Shown: positions 23,654-35,470 of the stretch, in pieces
How positions within the stretch are numbered: position 1 is the stretch's first letter
Layout of the letters: the number at the start of each line of letters is the position of its first letter
DNA from: Macrobrachium rosenbergii
Lineage: Eukaryota; Arthropoda; Malacostraca; Decapoda; Palaemonidae
DNA: 64,000 nt
Direction: 5' to 3'
Assembly (NCBI RefSeq): GCF_040412425.1
Contig: NC_089762.1
Span: forward strand, 18,626,212 to 18,690,211
Notes under the pieces: model-generated
What the model was told of the DNA's origin: nothing
The model's input: the letters and a program-made list of their open reading frames with translations, nothing else
The model's database searches: none
Translations under genes and position numbers: made by a program

Positions 23654-24140
23654 TTCGAATTAAAAGAGAAATTTTAAACAAAAGCTCTGTGACTATTCAA
23701 GACTACCGCAAAAATTGTTTACACTTTACAAATGTTCCGTATTTGTTTTGGTCGGTAAGTTAGTGCCCAAAAACCTCGAGTGACTTGGAAAATATCTATT
23801 TCTTTTTTTAGGTGTAATGATTAAACAGAAACTAATTTATTTGTCATACAGCTACTAAATATTATACAACAATATATAAATAACAAAAAAGCACAAAATA
23901 AGGTATGATTTGGGAAAATTAATAAAACAGTCCAAACACGAACTTTGTCCTACTTTGCATTTCATAATACTTTTCTTCGACTTAAACCTACTCTTAAACT
24001 TAGCTAGGAGTTGTGCTCGAGGTCATTATGAATTACTCTTAGTAAAGAACAAGAGTGATGGTTTGGGAGTAAGTTTGTGAGTAAATTAAAGAAAGGTTGT
24101 AACTTGTAAATACAGCTCCAGTTCTTCACAGGTAGCCAAC
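23654..24140. other. Non-coding spacer
   Basis: No gene is supported. This is AT-rich sequence upstream of the Merlin transposase. It may hold the Harbinger end and the Merlin 5' end, but I could not identify inverted termini. Confidence 0.5.
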
Positions 24141-24669
24141 ATGGCCGTGCCGTCTTCATTTAGTTCCGTTCATCGGCAATTTGCCGCCGCTAATCCCGTG
24201 ACTATGTTCGAGATCTCATCTCTCTGCAATGACGAGATGTCATTGATAGTGTATCTAATGAAAAATGGCCTTCTCGGCGACTTCGGTGGTTATTGTGGCC
24301 AGTGCAAGGAAGGTCACATGGTGCTAAAGAAACGTGGCAAGACCTTCCAATGGCAGTGCAGTGTTCATAAATGTCGGAAAACAATTTCGATACAGAATGG
24401 TTCGTTCTTCTCCCGGTCCCATCTGTCCTTTGCGACTATTTTCATGCTCATTTATGGATGGATTCACGAACTCCCCCAGAAATTTATGCAAATGAATTTG
24501 AAAATTGGGTCATCTCATACAATAGTTGACTGGTATAATTTCTGTCGGGATGTTTGCATCGATATTTTGGTGCTGGACAATCGGAAAATCGGTGGGTCAG
24601 GGCACGTCGTGGAAATTGACGAGTCCAAATTCGGGAAGAGAAAGTTTAATAAAGGTAGACGTGTCGACG
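24141..24669 (+). pseudogene. Merlin (ISXO2-like) transposase, 5' part
   Basis: Merlin transposases are the eukaryotic relatives of bacterial IS1595/ISXO2 DDE enzymes. The frame starts at ATG 24,141. A zinc ribbon uses C52, C55, C73 and C78 (CGQC...CSVHKC). The ISXO2-like core follows, with the first catalytic aspartate D160 in VEIDESKFGKRKF. At residue 176 (GRRVD) a 3.7-kb element is inserted. The rest of the domain resumes in the same frame at 28,384. This 5' part has no stop. I chose the start because the frame is open, the ATG precedes the conserved region by a normal distance and no upstream in-frame extension is family-like. Confidence 0.88.
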
Positions 24670-24803
24670 TAGTGCAGCAGATTGCTGTAAAAATCGTTCA
24701 GATAGTGAAACAAGCATGAAATTTGGCACAAACATTCCTAAGACTACGCTCTCTTAGAAAAGGGCGCTGGCCACCTGAAAATCCAAGATGGCGGCTATTT
24801 TTC
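24670..24803 (+). repeat. Left terminal inverted repeat of the nuclease transposon
   Basis: It pairs with the reverse complement of about 28,225-28,383. Shared blocks are TAGTGCAGCAGAT, AATCGTTCAGATAGTGAAAC, AAGCATGAAATTT, AGAAAAGGGCGCTGGCCAC and CCAAGATGGCGGC. Small indels make the arms unequal. Confidence 0.9.
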
Positions 24804-25421
24804 AAAATGGCCGCCATCTATGTTGAGATTCACTGGTTTGGGAGCATCTATTGGATGGAATATGCCAGTTTTTTTTTTTTTAAACCTCGACTTTTAGGTT
24901 ATAAAAATGTTCCATACCACACATTTTATTGAAAACCCTTACTAAATGAATTGTAACCAAGATGGCGTACAAAATGGTTGCCATAAAAGTTTTTTTTTTC
25001 TATCCACAGCGCTAGCAGACATAGAGACCAACTGTTTTTATTTAATGGTATATTCATGTGATCAGACAGTTTAACTAATATGCTATTTTCAACTGAAATA
25101 GTAATGGTATGGTCACATACAACATTGTGTCTAAGACTGTAACCATAAAAAGAAAAGAAGAGAAATACGGACTAAACGCAACCAATCTATGTATAGGTCT
25201 CTCAACCTACACCTTTGAAAAATTCGAGGATAAGAAGGTAGGCATAGCATGACACGCTGGATGCTCAAGCTAGATTATCTACTGAAGAGAGGGCAATATT
25301 TATCTAGACTTCACATTTGCAAGTGCACAGAGCTGTGCAGGAAGACCAGCTTATAGCACTTGCACCTTTCCCTGACAGCCTGCTTTGCATCCACATTTGG
25401 TAAGCTGTTGGCAACTCTTGG

Positions 25422-27712
25422 CTAAGGGCGAGTTGGTTGTCCAGAGGACTTGCCATGCTTCACCAGACTTTGCCATCCCCACTCAGCAGGGTTCTCTGGC
25501 TGTGGCTGACACTGGGTGGCCTGCCCCACACACAACCAGCCTGGTACGCAGCACGCTTGGTGTGTTGGAGGAGAGCTCCTGGTTGGTGGAATGGCCTCAT
25601 ATGCCCTTTGTTTTCTGGCAAACATATCAAGTCTAGCCTCATCCACAGTGCCAGCAGTGCTGGATCTTTCATACATAAGTATGACAAACCTCTCAGGACC
25701 TTCAGGTCACTCTCTTCCACTCTGAGAGGGTAGTGACTCAGTTTGGAGAACACAGTGGAGGCCTCTGGAAAGATGTTCCATGTCTGCCAGGCGGTCTTCT
25801 TGCCCTTGCTCCGGAAGGCTGACACTGTATCACAGCCTGTGAACGCATGGAAGAAGAGCATACCATTCACCTTCTCCTGGCCCAGAGAGTTGCACAGGTC
25901 ATGCACAGCAATCCAGTGCAGGCTCTGGCCTTGGCCAAATGCCACCCATAGCTTCTCTAGCCCTAGATTGTGGAGAGTGGAGAAAGCACTGACTGCAATG
26001 ACAAGAACATCTGTGTCATTTGCTTTAACCGTGATGGTCTTGGCTCCATGTTCTGTGGCATATTTGGCATGGAGAAAGATGCGGGTGTCAGCTTCCTCAT
26101 GAGAGCACTTTTCCAGTCCCTGAAGACTAGCCTCATGAGTGCTGAGGACAGCAGACCCTTTCGTGGCAATGACAACATTTGTGGCAGACATCTGGGCAAC
26201 TTTGTCTGCCAGGAACTGGAACAGCTCTGTCTTGTTGGCATCGTGTCTTAGGAAATTGCGCCAGTTGTATGGAATTGTGTTCTTGTCTGTCACCTTGCGC
26301 CTTCCTCCTGACCACGTTGGAGCCTGGTCTCAGCTTTGAGGCTGGATGTATTGTATACATCAAATACAAGATGTGATGATGTGTACTTGCTGCTATAGGA
26401 TTGTATCACAGGCAAGAAGTCGCAAAGTGCATAGCCCTCAAAGGTCTTTCCTTTCTTTGGTGGCAAGGCATGGACCAAAGCTGATCCATCTACAATGAGG
26501 ACATCAGTCTTTGGTTCTTTGTCTTCTAGTGTAACATGACTCTCCAGGACCGAGGTCAGCTGAGACTTCTGACATGTGTACAGCCTACCACCTCACTAAG
26601 GGAAGCTGGGAATGTTTGATTCTCGTGCTGGAAGAATTCCTGCAGATCACATTCACGGCTCTGACAGGATATAAATAGCTTTGAGAAAAGCTGGCAATCC
26701 TCCTTCAGAAGTTTCTGCTTTGACTGTTCTACAGGAGCAGCTTCTTGCCTGAAGAAGTCAGTTCTGTTCTTCTTTATCGGCTCATAGAAGGAGACTGCAT
26801 TGTTTGCCAAAGAGTCTGAAAACTTCTGAAATTTAGTGCGGCCTCTGTCAAGGTGTGTCTGTAGAAGTTCTGCTGAGCTGGGGTGGGCAATGTCTTTGTT
26901 GTCAATGGAATACAGATCCTGGCTCTCTTCCTGAAAAGGACTTCCCAAGTGTTGCAAAAATAAATGACAGCTTGCTGACTCTCTCCAAGAATGTCTTCTG
27001 CGCATGAGGTGTTTGTTCATGGTGTGTTGTCTGCTCATTAGACTCTTACTTTGAACCTCTGTTTCGTATGCAGACACCAAGCGGATGATCTCTGGGCCAG
27101 CCACCATCCATCTTCTGAGTGCTGACGGATCTTCAGTCAGCCCAATGGCTCCGCCATCAGCCTTTATAAAGGCATTGGTCTGCTCATGAGCTTGGTCAAG
27201 AGCCATTGCTGAGAACTGGCGACTGGTCTTGTGCACAACAAAGTTGCCAGCCTTGAACTCCTTGTGCAACTCTGGGTGTGAACTCTCTAGGTAAGCATGT
27301 CCCTGAGGTGAATAGGCAGCCAACGAGCATAGTTTGTATTATTGTTGGAAAAGAAGTAGGGTATCAGCTCATGCAATGCCTGGCAGTAGAGGACAAAATT
27401 GGCCTCACGGAAGGACCTGATCAGTAGGAATATCACAAGTTCCATAGACAACACCATGTGCCAGAAGTGGAACTGTGGACTCTGCTGTCTTCGAAGGTCA
27501 CACCACTCCTCAAACTCTAATGCCTGCTCATTGTTGTTTGCTTTCTCAGCACAGTAGTCAGTGTATGCTGTCCTCAGGAGTTTGTACAAACTAGAGGCTG
27601 TAACCTGGTGCATCTGCCGTGTCCTGGTTACACTTGCAGCTGACAGGAAGGATTCTGCAGTTCCAGATGAAGCAACTCCTGCCTCCACCAGAGCTCTCCC
27701 GCGCTGGCACAT
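25422..27712 (-). pseudogene. FEN/PIN-like nuclease gene of the Academ-like transposon
   Basis: Four minus-strand segments in different frames follow one another: 27,712-27,287, 27,323-26,556, 26,478-26,290 and 26,293-25,460. I recognise them as one widespread, poorly annotated metazoan protein family. The N-terminal part has SFREANFVLYCQALHELIPYF and NYARWLPIHLRDM. The next part has FVVHKTSRQFSAMALDQAHEQ. The C-terminal part has CSHEEADTRIFLHA, then NDTDVLVIAV, then FHAFTGCDTVSAF, then LLQHTKRAAYQAG. The acidic residues in HEEAD, DTD and GCDT are spaced like the metal ligands of flap/PIN nucleases, and all are present here. Frameshifts near 27,300, 26,520 and 26,290 disrupt the protein. The nuclease role is inference from motif spacing. 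Confidence 0.8.
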
Positions 27713-28224
27713 CCTGTCTATTCAGGTGCGGCTATCTAACTAAAGCTGGTCTGGGGCTGTTAGAAAGCATTTGGGACACTAAACTAAACTATACTACAAC
27801 TACTAGTCTAAGACTACAGGATTAGTAAAGCTGGATTAGCTGGCACTGAACCCCATGCTGAGTTACACAGCAGTGATGTCACAGTGTGCCCCTGGTTGTG
27901 TGCAGACATACACTCTTTTACATTTATTAATTTTCCTTCAAAATTGATGAGTTATTCGAAAGAGATGGCCTCATTAGGATCTAAAACCACAGAAACCAAG
28001 ATCCATGCTTAAAACGATAATTGTTGAACGGGCATTATTTCTCATTATAATTATTGTTTCTACCTTTTCTTAATAGCCATATAGCCCCCCATATTTAAAG
28101 GTAAACTGTACTGGGAAGCTACAAAAACATAATATTCAAAAAGAAATAGTATGGAAGAGCTTTACCATATTGCTAGAAGCAAATACATGCCATTCTAGTG
28201 AAAAATTAGCCAAAATCTGTCGAT

Positions 28225-28383
28225 ACTGGCCGCCATCTTGGAATTTGGCCGCCATATTAAATTTTTGCGTGGCCAGCGCCCTTTTCTGATAGAGGGAACT
28301 TTAAAGAGCACTTGTGCAAAAATTTCATGCTTGTTTCACTATCTGAACGATTCTTATGAAATATGCAATTATCTGCTGCACTA
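28225..28383 (-). repeat. Right terminal inverted repeat of the nuclease transposon
   Basis: Reverse-complement counterpart of 24,670-24,803, ending CTGCTGCACTA at 28,383, next to the ACG duplication. The arms are not identical, suggesting age. Confidence 0.9.
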
Positions 28384-28946
28384 ACGGTAGTTGGGTACTA
28401 GGTGGGATAGACCGCGAGACAAAGGAAACTTTTTTTGAAGTCGTTGCCGATAGATCTGCTGAAACAGTCTTGCCTATTTTAATTCGAAACATTCATCCAG
28501 ACTCGATCGTGATTTCAGATTGTTGGAAATCTTACAACACTGTTAGTCAACACTTCAGAAGACACCATAACATAAATCACTCATTGCATTTTGTAGATCC
28601 ATCAGACAAAAGCATTCATACAAACACAATGGAATAAACATGGCAGGTGCTCAAACGTAACGTATTGCCTAAAAGCAGTACGGTAAAAAGCTTGTATAGT
28701 TCATATTTTTCCATATACTCTATTAAGAAGCGACACCTCACAAATGTTGATTGCCCATTCAAAGCATTTCTCGAGTCAAGTAAACGCACATATCCTTTAA
28801 CTAGAGTAGAGTCTACACCAAATAAAATGTGGTCATTTCCACCCGTCCCTGATTCGCCGATTCCACTCATCGAGATCCCGCTGAATCCAACCATCCCAGT
28901 CAACAAGAGAAGAATTGAATTCTCCGACGATTCCGATTTTGAATAA
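28384..28946 (+). pseudogene. Merlin (ISXO2-like) transposase, 3' part
   Basis: This continues the 24,141 gene in the same frame. GSWVLGGIDRETKE leads into the core, then VISDCWKSYN with the second catalytic aspartate, then HTNTME with the third catalytic residue, glutamate. The next codon is TAA (28,635-28,637), where the family normally continues with a residue before TW. After this single stop the frame stays open for about 100 codons (TWQVLKRNVLP, RRIEFSDDSDFE) to a stop at 28,946. The gene therefore has two lesions: the 3.7-kb insertion and one nonsense codon. Confidence 0.87.
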
Positions 28947-29284
28947 GGTAAGCGTGATACTTGGTAATATTCCGTTTAACAAGTTTCAGGCCTTTCTGGG
29001 GGGGGGGGCGAATCTTCTAGAAGCCGTAGATGACATGTTTAACGACTCCTTGGCAGTGTTGCCGAAGTGCAGAATTTTCGTCTGCTATGCAGAATAAAAA
29101 AAGTCTAAGGGGCAGCTATCCAAGTTTCTATGCAGATGCGGATTCCACATCTGCTTTGACTGCAGCAATTTCTTCATGGCCTATTATTGTAAATTTCTTA
29201 TTCATATTGTTGTCTATTTTATTGATTTAAATATATTTTTGTATGTAGATAAATATATGTTCATAATGCTACTACGATCATTAT

Positions 29285-30028
29285 GCATTAAGGAACACTG
29301 ACTTCTCTGAAATAGATCCGAGTGAAGAGAGAAAGTTCGTTCCTTTAGAACATATTTATCTCGGAGCTAAGGTTCATGGGCTTCTGCAGACACCTGAAAT
29401 ATGATCAAGTTTAGCCATGATAAATGATATAAGAGCAAGATGTAGGCAATTCATGGTAACAGCGTGTATGGAAATGAAAAACCGATTTCCCTTTAGTTCC
29501 AAGCTTTTGAAATATTGCAGCATATTTTCTGTTTCCAATTGCTTAAGCACTGTTGTAACAATGCGGACAACAACGCAATACGACTTGGTAAGAGAGTTGC
29601 CTAGAATTATAGATGAAATTCATATGCAGTCTTTGGATGACGAATGACGACGTCTCTCTAGGACTCCCATCCCAGAAAAACTGAAACAGGCCAGAAATCC
29701 AGAGGCGCTTTTTATTGGATTATCAAAACTTCAGAAAGGCGATGACCAACTATTCACGCTCTTGCCCCAGTTTGTGTTGAACATATTGACACTCCCTTGT
29801 TCAAACGCCGATGCAGATAGAATTTTTTCAAAGCTGAATCTGACAAAAACTAAAATCAGAAATAAATTGCTAACATCTACTCAAGCAAATTTAGAAAGAG
29901 TCTCAAAAGCTGCAAAAAGTAAAGGGGGATGTGTTAAATTTGAGCCCACGGAGATGATGAATGCTCTACTGAAAATTGATCTTAGAGATGTGAAAGATGA
30001 AGACATGGAAGAGGAGGAAGTTATGTAG
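29285..30028 (+). pseudogene. hAT transposase C-terminal remnant
   Basis: hAT transposases end in a dimerisation domain. Here 29,290-29,647 reads DFSEIDPSEERKFVPLEHIYLG in one frame, then NDIRARCRQFMVTACMEMKNRFPF. At 29,762-30,028 the signature LPCSNADADRIFSKLNLTKTK of the hATC domain appears, followed by IRNKL and an acidic tail. Stops near 29,402 and 29,647 break the frame. The N-terminal BED finger and the first catalytic residues are not visible upstream, so this is a 5'-truncated copy. Confidence 0.85.
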
Positions 30029-30200
30029 ATAGATAATGCAACATTTGTTAAATATGAAATGCAATGTTTGAGAAATATAAAATGCAATATTTGTTAAATA
30101 TAAAAGGCAATATCTGTTAAATATAAAATGCAATACTTAAATATAAAATTATATATTTGTTAAATATGAAATGCTATACTTATTGTATATAATTTGCAAT
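30029..30200. repeat. Imperfect short tandem repeats after the hAT gene
   Basis: About six irregular copies of a unit of roughly 25-30 bp of the form TTAAATATAAAATGCAATA follow the hAT stop. They are probably part of the element 3' end or a slippage product. Confidence 0.75.
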
Positions 30201-30439
30201 ATTTTTGTTACTTTTAAACAATTTCTCATTCAAATACAGTATTATACAAGATAAGACTCTTATCAAAATATAACGTTGACATTTGATTGATTTATATAAA
30301 TCTCATAATATATCAAATTATTTCCTATATGATTTAATAAGTTATATACTGATACATAAATGCTGTTATGTTTATTACATATTTGTAAATATATTTTAGA
30401 CAAATAAACAAAGGAAAAAAATCATACTTCTCATATATT

Positions 30440-31216
<777 letters not shown>

Positions 31217-31931
31217 GTTACATAGACCTTAAGATAAATAACGAAACTTGCAAATATAATATCAACTAAATTAAATAAATCTACATTTTCTGACAATTTG
31301 TATCACCTAAATTAAGTGATCCTTTTTCATTATGACTAAATTTAGTTTTTATTTAATTTGTTAAACCTAGTCTTGTAAGTTTCACTTGTCATGGACCTCC
31401 TGCTTGTTATTAATGTTTGTGTTTACTTTTCAAGGAGGTTGTGTGTGTATGGTCCCTCTCCTGTGGTTTAGTGGGTGACTTCATAGCTTCTGTTCGGAGA
31501 GCAGGGAATTGTTCTCTGGACCTTCTGCTCTTCGGAACCTTTTTTGCCTGGCTTGGTGGATAAAGGATATTGCCGTGACTTGCTTCTGGATGGTTGCAGC
31601 CTCTGTTAGTAAAGTCCACTATCTTCCGAACTTGAGGATTTTTGCTGGATTACTGCCACCTTCAAATTAGAAGACTTGTCCGGATTCCCAATTGGGAGGT
31701 CCTTTCTGATTCACCGCTCCACCTCTGGTTCAGTTAGAAAGCCAGGGGGATCTCGCTATCCCATGGTAAGGTTTATTTATAAACCTTTGAATTGTATCGA
31801 TCACGGCTGTGGATTTGTTGTGGCTGCTTGGTTGGGCCTGAGTTGGTTAACCACTTGTTACTCTACTCCAGATGTGGAGGATACACATTCTTCAATGGGA
31901 ATGTAAATAATTTATTCAAGAAGCTATTAAG
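31217..31931. other. Spacer before the DIRS-like inverted repeat
   Basis: No gene is supported. An open frame at 31,676-31,906 has no recognisable motif. Base composition is more balanced than in the flanking TA tract, so this may be a degraded part of the neighbouring retroelement. Confidence 0.45.
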
Positions 31932-32228
31932 TTTATTTCTGGATCGGGGTCCCGTGTCACCCGGTGAAATAGTCCATTCAGCACTTATTTCTATGTAATT
32001 CCGTTGCTAGATACCAGAGAAAGCTAAATGAAATGCTGGAGTTACTACCCCAGAGCGAGCTCCACTAGATGGAGTCGTGTATGGAAAAGGGTGAACTACA
32101 AAACACGGAACCTTATCCTATAGAGATTCCCAATGTCAAAAGTCCCAACGAGAGAGTGCGATACAAGCCCATGCACTACTACAAGGACTGTATACAAGGC
32201 AACACTAGCCGCATTCCATTTTAGCACG
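31932..32228 (+). repeat. Left arm of the 297-bp inverted repeat
   Basis: The reverse complement matches 39,624-39,922. Blocks shared include CCCGTGTCACCCGGTGAAAT, GAGCTCCACTAGATGGAGTC and CCTTATCCTATAGAGATTCC. The outermost bases include TTTATTTCTGGATCGGGG. Confidence 0.92.
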
Positions 32229-32570
32229 TTTTTTCGTTCACACGTAATTTCGTTTGTGATCCTTATTTTGTGCTCTATTTTGGATTTTTATGGCATCCTC
32301 GCAAGGTTCTTCTTCAATTACTTGAGTACCAGTGTTTTGTTGTTTTTAGGCGATTGAGGCTTCTTATTTTCCTTTAGTTAAATAATTAAAGGGATTTATA
32401 ACGCCCGTCTCGATCTCCTCTCACGTCGTCTCTTGACCTCTCTTGGTCTTGGGTCGGCATGTTTGTTTTGTGTTTTTTATTTGTATCCCTTTTTATTTGG
32501 GATATTTTACCATTAATGATCCCTACTTTGGTGGGTTTGATTAATTTTATGTTTGTTCTGTACCCATTTA

Positions 32571-32881
32571 CTACGAGAAGTGCTGTTTAGCGTTTAGGCT
32601 ACGAGCTACCCCCTCGGGCCCATTCGCTTTTTATCATGGCTTCATTACGAGAGTGATTTTTATTACGGGAGTGATGTTTAGCGTTTAGGCTACGAGCTAC
32701 CCACTCGGGCCCATTCGCCTTTATCATGGCTTCATTACGAGTGATGTTTAGCGTTTAGGCTACGAGCTACCCCCTCGGGCCCATTCGCTTTTTATCGTGG
32801 CTTCATTACGAGAAGTGTTGTTGAGCGTTTAGGCTACGAGCTTCCCCCTCGAGCCCATTCACTTATTATCATGGCCTCATT
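32571..32881. repeat. Minisatellite, four units of about 72-90 bp
   Basis: Each unit contains GTTTAGGCTACGAGCT, then CTCGGGCCCATTCGC (CTCGAGCCCATTCAC in the last unit), then ATGGCTTCATTA or close variants. A fifth, degenerate unit lies at 33,009-33,070. The array sits just inside the left inverted arm. Confidence 0.9.
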
Positions 32882-33649
32882 ATGCTTTATTTTTGTCACT
32901 CACTTCTCTTAGCCTTTGGGGATCTTATTTTCATTGGTACTGTTACGGTTTTTACTTTGTTTTTATAATTTTGTTTATTTTGTGAATTTTGTGTTCCCTT
33001 CCTGGTCAAGTGCTGTCTTGCTGTTTAGGCTCGTGGTTCCCCCTCGGGCCTATTCGCTTCTTATTTTGGCTTTATTTTGCCTTGTTTTAGACTCACTTCT
33101 CTAAGTGTATAGGAACATGATTTTCATTGGTACATTTAATTTTTGACCTTGTGCTTGGATGCTTTTGAATTTTGTTAATTTTGGGATACTTTCATTTAAC
33201 TGGAGGTCGGTCATGTCCCTTCACGTCCATGTTGTGTTGGGCCTGCCTATCCTCCTACATGTACCTTATAGACAATTTTTGTTTTATTATGATTTTTTTG
33301 ATTTATTGGTTAGCCTTTACCCCTCTCCTAGGCTTCCTTCCTTTACATCGCCTCAGTTAGGTTAGCCTAGGGGTTGGCTGTAACACTTTTTCCTTCGGGA
33401 AAAATCGTTAGAGAGGGACGATCTCGATCTGTACGTATGAGTTTCATGTCGGTGATCTCGTTCTGTACATGTGTGTTTTATGTCTGGTGCTTCCCTTTGT
33501 TTGGTTTTGGCTTGGATATATTGCCTACGTCCACCCTCTCCCTGTTTCGGCTTTTCACTTAGGCTAATGTTCCTAATAAGTTAAGCTGGAATAGCGAGGG
33601 TTTACCTCGTAGCCTATCCTAGTTCAATCCTTCTTTGGGTTGCTTACCA

Positions 33650-34110
33650 ATGGTGACCGGGAGTGCTCTCCCACTCCTGTTCACACTTCTTTTACCGACT
33701 ATATATATGTTATTTTGTTGTTTCGAGAGTCCCCTTCTCTCCCTTTTATCCATTGCTCTCTCTCTCCCCCTTGGTTTGTTTTCAAAGTTTGTTAACTTTC
33801 CAAGGCTTGAGAGCAATTATCCTTATTTTATGTTGTAACCTACATCCCCTCCTCTGCATTGATTGATTGTCCCTCGGTGTGTCTGAGTTGGCACTCCACC
33901 TGGACCTGGAGGTGACCGGGAGTGCTCTCCCACTCCTGTTCACACTCCTTTTATCTTTCATTGCTCTCCTGGCACGTAGAGGTTTTGCCCTTCCTCTCTT
34001 TTTCTCTCGCTCTTGTCGTGCAAACACAGCTTACATAGCGAGGGGATCTGAGAATCTCTGGGCGCCCGGGAGTGCTGTCCCACCCCTGGTCGCTGCTTTG
34101 GGTTAGCAAC
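33650..34110. repeat. Three dispersed copies of a CCGGGAGTGCT motif
   Basis: GGTGACCGGGAGTGCTCTCC occurs at about 33,651 and 33,911. A related GCCCGGGAGTGCTGTCCCAC lies at about 34,063. The first two are followed by similar sequence (CACTCCTGTTCACACT), so they are diverged duplications. Confidence 0.75.
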
Positions 34111-34794
34111 CTCCTGGCCTATCCTTCCCCCTTCCTTTTACGTCGACTATTTCCCTTCGTGGTGCTTCCTACATGTTCGCACCTCACTGTTGGGATCTCA
34201 TACGAGGCCAGTTAGCGTTTTCCACCTAACTGTCTTCTGCTTTTGTTTACTTTCAGCGTTCCCCTCCTTTTTGCTACTACCTGTTCGGTGTTTCATTATC
34301 TTGTTGGGCGCTCTCCTTGCTTACTGCTATGGCGGTTTTAGTGTTTAGCGGTCGGCGTTTATTCCCCCCCACCGCTATCACTTCATTCAGGATATCCTCC
34401 TCCGGGGTTTTCCTCTCTTGGCTCGGAGTGCGCCCACTTCCGAACAGTTCCTAACCTTCCCACATTTTGTTCAAAACATGATCGCTTCGAATGTTCCGTT
34501 GACTCTGTTTTTATGTCTATGAGTTTTGTCCTGTTAGCCCGGTTTTCTCCGGGGGTTTCCCTGGTCTGACTAGGCTAATGGCTGCTACGGTACTCTGCTC
34601 CGGCATCCGTTCCAGCATGCCCTTTTCTCATACGTTTTCGGCTGGTTTTGTCAAGTGCAGGAATGCTCCGCTATCCTGCAACAAACCAGCGGTCACAGAG
34701 TCTATAGCTCCCATTCCGGTGCGCAGTCTGTTTTGGATTTATAGTTTGGCACGGAAGGTTATGAAAACGCTATGCTCTCTCGAGCAGACTTCTT

Positions 34795-35470
34795 GATGAA
34801 CCCGTGGGTTTTATATATACCTGTCGGTTTCGTCTCCGCCAAACTCCGCCTCATGTGACTTATTCTTGACTCAGAAGGTTGTAAAATGTACGCTATGCTC
34901 TCTCCGAGGCAGGCTACTTGATGAATCCGTAGGTTTTATTTACACCAGTTGGTTTTATCTCCGCCAAACGCCGCCTCCTTTGGCTTATTATTAGTCATTT
35001 GGCACCCGGCAGATTGCGTTGTGCGCTATGCTCTCCGAGCAGGCTACCTGATGAATCCGTAGGTTTTCATATATACCTGTCTGTTTTACCTCCGTCAAGC
35101 TCCGCCTCATGTGGCTTATTAATAGTCGCTCTTTCAGCGATAAATCGGTGGGTTTCACATATACGCCTATCGATTTCCTCCGCCAAACTCCGTCTCCGGG
35201 CGGGATTCTCGTTAATTCGGTAGGTTTCATATAAACCTATCGGTTCTCCGCCTCTTGTGGCTTATTAATAGTTAATCTTTCGGTGTTTGGGCTCTCTCCG
35301 GGCGAGATTCTTGGTGGATCGGTAGGTTTCATATACGCCTATCGATTTCCTCCGCCAAACTCCGTTTCCGGGCGAGATTCTCGGTAAATTGGTAGGTTTC
35401 ATATACACCTATCGGTTTTCCTTCGCCAAACTCCGTCTTATATAACTTATTAATAGTTGTTCCTCCGGTG
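34795..35470. repeat. Minisatellite of about 100-120-bp units
   Basis: About six or seven degenerate units share GATGAATCCGTAGGTTT or GGTAGGTTTCATATA, then TCCGCCAAACTCCG, then GGCTTATTAATAG. Spacing varies between units. Confidence 0.85.

Larger units (their letters stand above)
24670..28383 (-). mobile_element. Nuclease-bearing DNA transposon, Academ-like, inserted in Merlin
   Basis: A 3,714-bp element interrupts the Merlin transposase. It is flanked by a perfect 3-bp target duplication ACG (24,667-24,669 and 28,384-28,386). Removing the element and one ACG restores continuous Merlin coding sequence. Its termini are TAGTGCAGCAG and CTGCTGCACTA, within imperfect inverted repeats of more than 100 bp. 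Its only recognisable gene, on the minus strand, has acidic motifs like those of FEN/XPG/PIN nucleases and no DDE transposase. From memory, the Academ superfamily combines 3-4 bp target duplications with an XPG-type nuclease, so Academ is my best assignment. The structural observations stand without it. Confidence 0.85.

Noticed and set aside
22150..24120. A single complete Harbinger element with inverted termini around 22.15 and 24.05 kb
   Set aside because: Similar words (AGTTGTGCT) occur at both places but in direct orientation, and no terminal inverted pair with TTA-type target duplication could be found.
24961..25010. A further terminal repeat or second element boundary inside the nuclease transposon
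   Set aside because: The GATGGCG-containing sequence here resembles the arm only over a short motif and has no inverted partner at the other side.
25385..26376. Plus-strand frames opposite the nuclease gene
   Set aside because: The minus strand has the conserved motifs; the plus-strand frames show none.
31404..31619. Minus-strand 69-codon frame and 31,676-31,906 plus-strand frame as genes
   Set aside because: No recognisable motif, no splice or promoter context, and surrounded by repeat-derived sequence.
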